The position numbers were made by a program, and so were the translations under genes. Positions 57,390 to 64,000 of a DNA stretch of 64,000 nucleotides are shown in pieces (position 1 is the first letter of the stretch; the number at the start of each line of letters is the position of its first letter). Below the pieces are notes generated by a model. That model saw only the letters and a program-made list of their open reading frames with translations, ran no database searches and was not told where the DNA came from. Origin of the DNA: Norana najaformis (taxonomy: Eukaryota > Annelida > Clitellata > Crassiclitellata > Hormogastridae); NCBI GenBank assembly GCA_964023275.1, contig OZ029921.1, forward strand, positions 11,475,806 through 11,539,805, in the 5' to 3' direction.

Positions 57390-58440
57390 CTACTTGCTAA
57401 ATGAGCTAAACAACACACAGCTTATGTATATGGTAAAAGCAGCATGCAGATAGTTTACTGATGTGTAGTACAAATGTCAGTTCATGATCAATTATAGTTC
57501 TGAGACATGTAGCTTCCTCTAACAACATGATGCTTGAGTCATCAAGTTCAGTCTCACTACACAGAAGTATGGAAAAGCTTATGTGCAACCAGAATACAGT
57601 GGTATCAAATCAGTGGTATCAAAAGCAGCAAAGTGGTCAAGCAGAATGAGAACAGTTACCTTTCCTGTGTGCAAGGAGCAGATATGTGATAGCGAATGGT
57701 AAGTAACACAGTTCAAGTTGAATGGTATTTGCAGCAGAGCAATTGGAAAGGAAGGTATAGTTTTTGGGACAGTTTAAGGAGTTGCAAGTCCCTTTCCGGA
57801 ATTTTGGAAATGAAGCAGAGTAGAGATAGGGTGATAATTATAATAATAACATAATATTAATAATTAGTAATTTCTAATGAGTTGGTGTCTAATGCACAAG
57901 GCATCAACCGATGGTGCACCAAAGCCAAGTGGCAATCAGGTCAATATCCACAAGACAGAGAGGCACCCTACGTGGACAAGCAATTTAATAGTTTGATAGA
58001 TCTACGGGAGAGAATGATAGCTTTTAAACAACTGAGTAAAAAATTAGCAAAGCTGGTGGGGAAACAGCCTTCAGCAAAAACAGAATAGATGATGAATGTA
58101 ATTACTGGGCCCCTGATATCTAAGCATTCATTCAGAAAAGCAGTAGGAATGAGGTCTATAGCACATGGCATGTATCAGAAGATGAGAAAACAAAATTATG
58201 AATCTAAGCCAGAGACGTTGGTTGGAAAGATGGATGTTGTAATTGGGCTACAGACATCAATGCAATCTTTCAGAACAGCAGAAGGAATTAGGTCTAAAGC
58301 GCATTGCTTATCACAAGATGAGAAAATGAAATTGTGAATCTCAGCCAGAGTTGTAGGTAGGAATAATCTAATAACTACTGGAGGACATTTAGGGTACGAT
58401 AGGCCTCTGCAGGAAGCGATTCCATGTGCACATTTGCAGA
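57390..58440 (-). mobile_element. LINE RT N-terminal and connection fragments, minus strand
   Basis: 57400-57620 encodes 'LRTIIDHELTFVLHISKLSACCFYHI'. The tail-like 'aaggcatcaaccgatgg' is at 57896-57912. 57968-58170 and 58196-58420 each encode a 'C-A-[IL]-D-L-I-P-[ST]-A' segment of the RT N-terminal region (CAIDLIPTAFLNECLD and CALDLIPSAVLKDCID). This segment is therefore present twice in tandem. All are broken pieces in the SGF29 intron. Confidence 0.7.
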
Positions 58441-58786
58441 GTTGCATGTAACTTTTAACTCTCAATGGGAATCCTTTTGTTGGGCTCTGCCTGTCCCAGA
58501 GCCCACCAGTAGTGAAACTTCTAGCCATATAAGCACTGTTTGCTTACTGACGAACTTTTCTTTCTTAAAGACTCTGACACCATTTAGTCAAGTGTTGGTT
58601 GTGCTATTGTAATATACTTAAATAAAATATTGATGGAAGTCATATGCAATACTATAATGGCACTAAAGAACGTTTTAGATTAAATTAGATGGAGGTTATA
58701 AAATGAAATAGTTCAGAGAATTATAAAAAAAACATGGTTTACTTAACAACTAACGTTTAAAATTGTCAATACTGCATTTTACTTAC
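58441..58786 (+). other. LINE 3' tail (plus) next to SGF29 exon
   Basis: 58650-58690 reads 'ataatggcactaaagaacg..ttagattaaattagatgg', a plus-strand form of the shared LINE tail. It ends about 95 bp from the SGF29 exon at 58787. The rest is unassigned. Confidence 0.5.
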
Positions 58787-58880
58787 AGTTTCTTTAGGAA
58801 AGAGAGCATCTGGATCAGTTTCTGGATTAGCTTTCCAAATAGGCAATGGTAAAATTCTTCTTCGACTCAAGACATGTCGT
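58787..58880 (-). CDS. SGF29: SGF29, third-last coding exon
   Basis: This 94-bp exon (acceptor GTTTAG, donor GTAAGT) opens with one base of a split codon and then encodes RHVLSRRRILPLP, WKANPETDPDALF and PKET, matching the linker between the two Tudor domains of SGF29. It ends in phase 0, as the 45535-45603 exon requires. Upstream exons with the first Tudor domain and the coiled-coil N-terminus were not found between 58880 and 64000, so the gene continues beyond the right edge. Confidence 0.95.
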
Positions 58881-58974
58881 CTAAACAGAAGAACTCATTT
58901 TCAACATACAGAAGTATAGCAAATATTTTATAGCAACTGCTGAAAAAAACGTAAATGAGCTGATCTGACATACT

Positions 58975-59110
58975 GTTTTTAATCTAATTTGGAACTTCTG
59001 TAGTGCCATTATCATTGTAAATAAGCAACGCTTCAATGCTGCACCAAGAAAGTTCAGGCTGGTAGGACAACCACGTCACCTAGAATACCTTGCATCTATC
59101 ATAATTGTCA
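58975..59110 (-). mobile_element. LINE 3' tail, minus strand
   Basis: 'aatctaatttggaacttctgtagtgccattat' is the reverse complement of the common tail. The body beyond about 59110 is lost to LINE A copy 2. Confidence 0.6.
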
Positions 59111-59288
59111 CTGTAACTGTAACTGTGGTCACATATTTATATAGTGCCATTTATTTCATAAATAGTAGATCCCAACCAACCATAAATAGTCCAATATACA
59201 GAATTCCAATTCTCCAACACAGAGATGGTAGTGAGAAATTGGAAAAGTCAATAAAAGCAGAAATCCGAATCATAAACATATGTATAAA

Positions 59289-59330
59289 ATGTCTGGAAAC
59301 ATCGAATTCAACCCTGGACCACCACATGGA
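59289..59330 (+). other. degenerate 2A-like (NPGP) motif in LINE A leader
   Basis: The ATG at 59289 begins MSGNIEFNPGPP, followed by a stop after four more codons. It resembles the D-x-E-x-N-P-G-P 2A consensus with the Asp changed to Asn. 2A-like sequences near the N-terminus of CR1/L2-type LINEs are reported in sea urchins and molluscs, where they cause ribosome skipping. Here the frame is broken on both sides. Confidence 0.6.
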
Positions 59331-59838
59331 TAAGTAAACAAGGCAACGCTTCAATCTTCACCACTGAAGTTTGAAGCCCTGTGTCACAGCTGTGTCAGAT
59401 TCCCCTCGATTCACAATCCTCGCAGCAGCCAGCCCAGATGATGATGATACGGAGCACCCCCGGAAGGGTGGCGACACCTAGTGACCACGAGGGTTCAGGG
59501 ACAGCTTTCGTCACGCACTTGATGAACCCTCCGGAACGAACGTCTGACGGACCTGGGTCAACGATACGGTGGCCATCTGGTGGTCACCCGCTGACCGACA
59601 TGAACAGCGCCCGACACCCTAATGAACGATCGTCGCCTGACGAATAGAACGTTAATGGGGCATCTGTTATATGCCATAGAGTCATAAACTCATTAGGCTG
59701 TTAGGGGGAACGGTAAATATAAGCACAGTTTAGAGTAACTCGGAAGGTTGCACCTAGATTGGTTGTTGCTGTTTTTATTAAAATCTATCAAAAGCCCCTT
59801 TCAGCTCGAGTTAGATCAGAGTCACGATTCTGGATGCC

Positions 59839-60440
59839 ATGCTGGAGCAACAAAGTCGTGACACCCTAAATATTTGTTCCGCTGACATCATGGCTGATGA
59901 ACACCTGGACATTTTTGCTCTAACTGAGACATGGATTACATCTGATGCACCGACTTGTATCAAGCAAGGAGTGGCACCTGAAGGTTTCTCTGTACTACAT
60001 GTTCATCAGCAGCCAACTGATGGCGGCCCTGGCCGAGGCGGTGGTCTTGCAGTCATCTACTGTTCATCCACACAAGTCACCGTCCATCCTTTGTCCGACT
60101 CCTTTCATCCAACGTCGTATGAGCTTGAGTTGGTCTGAGTATGTAAAGCTGCTTCCTCTCTGATCATCGCCAACATCTATCATCCACCATCAAGTTCCAT
60201 TCATACCTTCTAAGACAAATTTTCGGACATGATTTCCACAATTACTACCAGTACAAATGACCGTCTGCTCATTTGTGGCGACTTTAACTGTCCAGGCAGC
60301 GATGGAAATCATATTGACCACGGGTTAGATGATCTATTAACATCATTCGATCTCAACCAGCATGTTTCAACTCTAACTCGCTGTGGAAATCTGCTGGATT
60401 TACTAATCACTGATAATCCTGCGACAGTTGCAAATGTTTG
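59839..60440 (+). pseudogene. APE-type endonuclease of LINE A copy 2
   Basis: Motifs in order: 'LDIFALTETWI' (catalytic Glu), 'GGGLAVIYCSS', 'IIANIYHPPSS' (the Tyr/His strand, after a stop at 60136), 'LLICGDFNCPGSD' (GDFN) and 'LLDLLITDNP'. The terminal SDH motif reads SDL near 60460, so the catalytic His is lost. It would nick target DNA to prime reverse transcription. Two stops and the lost His make it inactive. Confidence 0.85.
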
Positions 60441-61059
60441 AGTCAGTGATGCTGGGTGTACCTCTGACCTCAGTTTCCTCACTGCTACAGTAGCAGTGGG
60501 TACATCCAGCCATCCAGCTGCTTTTTCCTTTCACCCAATCAAGCAGATCAACATAGTCAAGTTTGAGCAGGCACTGTTTAACACTGAACTGTGTTCAGAA
60601 CCAGCCCTGACAGCAGATGCTTTTGTACAGCAACTCTCTGCCACTGTTTTGAGGGAGCTGGATAAAACTGCGCCCGTTTGCACCTGCCTAAAATGACCTG
60701 CCAAGCCAATCACAAAATGGCTTTCTCATGAAGCAAAGCAGGCCAAACATGATAATCGTCGTCCGTAGCGTCGGCAGAAGTGATTGAGTTGCCTACCGAA
60801 GAGCATGGATGCCTAACAAACTAACTGTAACATCTCGACAGCAGGACTACCATAAACAGTTGGACATTGCCAGAACTTCTAACGACAGATGGAGCATTAC
60901 AAAGAAACCGCTTCACTCTTCGAACAATTCTTGCATTTATCTAGTGACCTTGAGGACAAAAAGTTCTGTCCAGGTTTTTCAAATTTTTTTGCTGCTAAAA
61001 TTTCTAACTGCAATATCAAAGCATAGGTCTGGGTTAGACAGAGCAAAACTGTTTCCTGA

Positions 61060-61850
61060 TGTTAGACATACTGGTAATGAGTTCTGTACCTTACCTCTCG
61101 TTACAGTACAGGAAGTTGCTAGACTCATCGGAAATGTTCCATCTAAATCATCACACCTTGACTTCATTCCAACTTCAATTATTAAATCTTGTTCAAATGT
61201 GTTTTCCACCCTCATCGCTCACCTGGCTAATCTCTCGTTTTATGAAGGCTGTTTTCCCTCTGCTTTTAAAACTGCTCTTATTAAACCTCTACTAAAAACC
61301 TTATCTTGATAAGGACTGTCTGGCCGATTATCGACCTATTTCCAATCTGAATAATATCTCTAAATTGCCTGAATGCCTATTTTTTCGTACATCTTCAGGG
61401 GCATATAACATCTCCTAATTTTAGTCCTTTTCAGTCAACCTATTGTAAAAATGATTAAACTGAAGACTGCTCTTACTGGCGTACTTAACAATATATTCCA
61501 TTCAATGGATTCTGGCAAAGCATCTCTTCTTATATCTCTTGATTTGAGTGCTGCATTTGATACTGTAGATCATGGTATTTTGTTGTCTTGTCTCTACACA
61601 TCTTTTGGAATTACTGGCTCTGCTCTTCACTGGATATCTTCTTATCTCAATGATCATTCTCAATGCGTGGCAATAAATTCGTCTTGCTATGATCCCATTG
61701 CCTGTCATTCAGGTGTACCTCAGGGTTCAGTTCTTAAGCCTCTCTTTTTTAAATCTTTATTTCACCTATTTGTCAAATTGCATGCATGCATAATACATTG
61801 GTCCAGCAATATGCTGATGATACTCAACTCTAAGTTGTTCTCTCTGTAAC
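61060..61850 (+). pseudogene. reverse transcriptase of LINE A copy 2
   Basis: In pieces: 'VPSKSSHLDFIPTSIIKSC', 'LANLSFYEGCFPSAFKTA', 'SLDLSAAFDTVDHGIL' (with the palm Asp intact here, unlike copy 1) and 'HSGVPQGSVLKP'. 'QYADDTQL' at 61807-61830 is in a different frame because of an insertion near 61745. Non-functional but informative for reconstructing the family's relationships. Confidence 0.85.
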
Positions 61851-62745
61851 AGATCCCTCAGCTAAAACTGAACTTGGACACTGTTTGTCCTCTCTTCACA
61901 CTTGGTTCTGCTTTAATGGTCTTGCAATCAATTCAGATAAGTCAGAGGCAATTCTTTTCATAAATCGCCAGCATGTGCAGTCTTTCTCTTCACATTCATC
62001 TACTGACCTTGCAGGAACCAAAATCCCACTTTCAGACAAAATTAAAACTCTCGTTATCACCACTGACATCTAGCTCACTATGACCTCACACATATCATCA
62101 ATTTGCAGGTCTTGTTTCTACCACATCAAAGCATTTTGTCACATGAGGCATTCTCTGACTAATGACGGCTAAAACAGTGGCATGTGCACTTGTTGGTTCT
62201 TGATTATGCAAATGCAGTGTTATAAGGTATAGCCCCATTTACTATAAAAAAGCTCCACAGGATTCAAAACTCTCTTTCTAGGTTTGTTACATTAGGGTTG
62301 TTCTTCATCAAATGCATTAGATCGCCTTTGTGTACTTCACTGGCTTCCTGCTGAGTGGCATATTAAGATTAAAATTGCATGCTTGACCTTTAAGGCTCAG
62401 AACACCAGCCTCCCATCATATCTTAATACTGTGCTGACCCCATATCGCCCTCCTAGATTCTTGCATCCATCTGATACTGGTTTGTTGCAAGAACCTAGGT
62501 TCAGGACAATTGTAAGATCACGTGCCTTTAGCTGCTGTGATCCTCGCATTTGGAATCATCTACCACAAAAGGCCCGACTTGCAAACTTGCTATCATCTTT
62601 TAAATCACTTGTTAAGACTCACTACTTCACCCTGGCTTTTGCATGATTCCATCTTGGCCCCTAGCAAACATACATCTGTGCCTCAGATTCAGGTGTACTG
62701 ACCATGCACAAGTTATAAGTGCTTTCAATAAATATATAAACTGTC

Positions 62746-63355
62746 CTGCATTCACTAGCAGCTGCTCTCGTTTCTTGCTGACTTGATTATTGCAACTTAT
62801 TTTCCATTGGTACTGCTAAAAGAGACTTCCACAAATTATGAACACCCCTAAGTATGAGCACATTACTTCAATATTGCATACATTACACTGGTTGTTCATT
62901 GAGCAAAGAATTCAGCTTAAAATCTGTCTTCTAGTTTACATGGCATTACATTTAAATCAGCCGACATATCTCTGCACTTTGCTCACTCCTCATACTAGTA
63001 ACATAACATTCAATCAACAAATACTTTGACTTTTGTTGTGTCATGCACCAGAACAATGTTGGGCGCTCAGGCATTCTCAGTGGCGGGTTCAAAGCTTTGG
63101 AGTTCACTGCCTAGTTCTGAGTGTTCTGTCAGTTCTCTAGTGTCATTCAGATCTAAGCTTGAAACTCATCTGTTTCGGCTTACCTGCCTGCCATAGCTTG
63201 ATTTCCGGTTTCTCTGACTTGCCAGCTTTTGAAGTGGCATATCTAATGAATTATGATTTTGACTGCAAGTTCACCTGAAGTGACCTTCAATTGATGATTT
63301 ATGCAATATGCTAATGGCGCTATAGAAGTAATTAGATTAGATAAGATAAATTTGA
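62746..63355 (+). mobile_element. LINE family B-like 3' fragment
   Basis: Contains an 'ITSILHTLHWLFIEQRIQLKICLL' region at 62860-62940 and a 3' end at 63300-63350 with 'ttcaattgatga', 'aatggcgctatagaag' and TTAGATTAGATAAG. Heavily decayed. Confidence 0.75.
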
Positions 63356-63399
63356 GTATCAACTACACAGAAATATCTTAGTGAATGGTTATCAAGTAG

Positions 63400-64000
63400 T
63401 ATATCTAGAAGTGTGGTATATAATACAAATGAAGGGGACCAAGCACCAGCCCTGCAGGACACCACATGTTAACAAAACCCTAGATGAAGTAACCATACAA
63501 TGACTGAGTGCGTGGACTGAGATAAGCAGTAAGTTAGTTCAGGGCAAAACCAAAAACTCAAATGCTGGAGGCAATTCAAAGGCAGTGCAAGTCAAGAACT
63601 AGTGCTGTCATTCTACCCTTGTCCATTGAGTGCAAGATGTTACTATGAACAGCAAAAAATGGTGTTTCTGTTGAATGAAACTTAACAGCATGCTGACCGA
63701 AAGGGAGAAATTAGCAAGTCAGAAGATAGGTGAATTTGCTTATGATTCATTAACTACCCATTCAAGAAGTTTAGATACAAAATTTAAAGTTAAGAGAGGC
63801 CTCTGATTTTTAGAGATCAACAGTGTATGTATCAAAACACTTAATATATGACCTTTTAAGCACCTCACAAGAGCAGCACACATAGAACTATCTAACTGAC
63901 CTAAACAAGTGCATTTTAAGACAGTTTAAAAATGTTTGCTGAACAGAGCCAAATGCAACAGTATGCATGTTCAGCAGAAGACTGTTCCAAGAGTAAGGTC
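63400..64000 (-). mobile_element. CR1/L2-like LINE RT fragment, minus strand, cut by window edge
   Basis: Aligns base by base in patches with 41640-42060 on the same strand ('aggacaccacatgttaaca', 'tggactgagataag'). It encodes degraded palm motifs. It continues past the window. Confidence 0.7.

Larger units (their letters stand above)
59120..62745 (+). mobile_element. LINE family A copy 2 (nearly full length, broken)
   Basis: A CR1/L2-like non-LTR retrotransposon from its 5' region to the AATAAAT-type 3' end. In order: a 2A-like motif at 59289-59321; a basic, proline-rich leader at 59381-59647; the APE endonuclease at 59839-60440; a region matching copy 1 from 60690; RT at 61060-61850; and the C-terminus at 61885-62646. 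Frameshifts and stops occur in each part. It lies on the plus strand, opposite to SGF29. Confidence 0.85.

Overview
The window looks like repeat-rich, AT-rich animal nuclear DNA from an invertebrate. No tRNA or rRNA gene, operon or prokaryotic gene was seen. Two host genes are recognisable only as short exons on the minus strand, with splice sites and reading phases that agree across the exons. The first, at 1077-13228, is the WH1-to-PH part of a still life (sif)/TIAM-type Rac guanine-nucleotide exchange factor: seven exons, open at both ends of the gene. The second is the last three coding exons of SGF29, the tandem-Tudor subunit of SAGA, at 58787-58880, 45535-45603 and 40658-40774, with introns of about 13.2 and 4.8 kb. 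A WH1-containing still life protein suggests a protostome. A short TTAGGG tract at 55878-55910 argues weakly against insects. A mollusc, annelid or similar animal is a guess.

Nearly everything else is mobile DNA. At least two CR1/L2-like LINE families (called A and B here) and older relatives are scattered on both strands. Many copies end in a shared 3' motif around 'tggcgctatagaag' followed by ATTAG repeats. A tRNA-derived SINE at 44300-44485 has a related 3' end. RTE-like pieces, a GC-rich LINE C-terminus, a LINE endonuclease, a Ty3/Gypsy integrase fragment, a Tigger/pogo transposase remnant and a small hAT element are also present.

Three structures stand out. (1) At 35775-38065 an uncharacterised, intron-containing protein gene (another copy lies at 3126-4786) sits between inverted repeats. 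Upstream of its first exon is a TATA box preceded by six 10-bp heat-shock-element units. This looks like a heat-shock-responsive DNA transposon. (2) At 20278-27060 two inverted arrays of a 186-bp repeat flank a 2.9-kb core and are bounded by short inverted ends, like a foldback transposon. (3) At 29690-31850 a GC-rich block holds broken remnants of a virus-type nucleoside kinase and a phospholipase A2-like domain, perhaps from an endogenous DNA virus.

From left to right: sif exons with LINE and TE insertions (1-13.3 kb); mostly unassigned intergenic or intronic sequence with small foldbacks (13.3-20.3 kb); the 186-bp inverted-array element (20.3-27.1 kb); hAT, viral-like, LINE, Gypsy and Tigger remnants (27.9-35 kb); the heat-shock-type TIR element (35.8-38.1 kb); and the SGF29 locus, whose introns are packed with LINEs, a SINE, an ankyrin pseudogene and a foldback (38.1-64 kb). 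No TE open reading frame appears fully intact, although LINE A copy 1 keeps 210 uninterrupted codons ending at its YADD motif.
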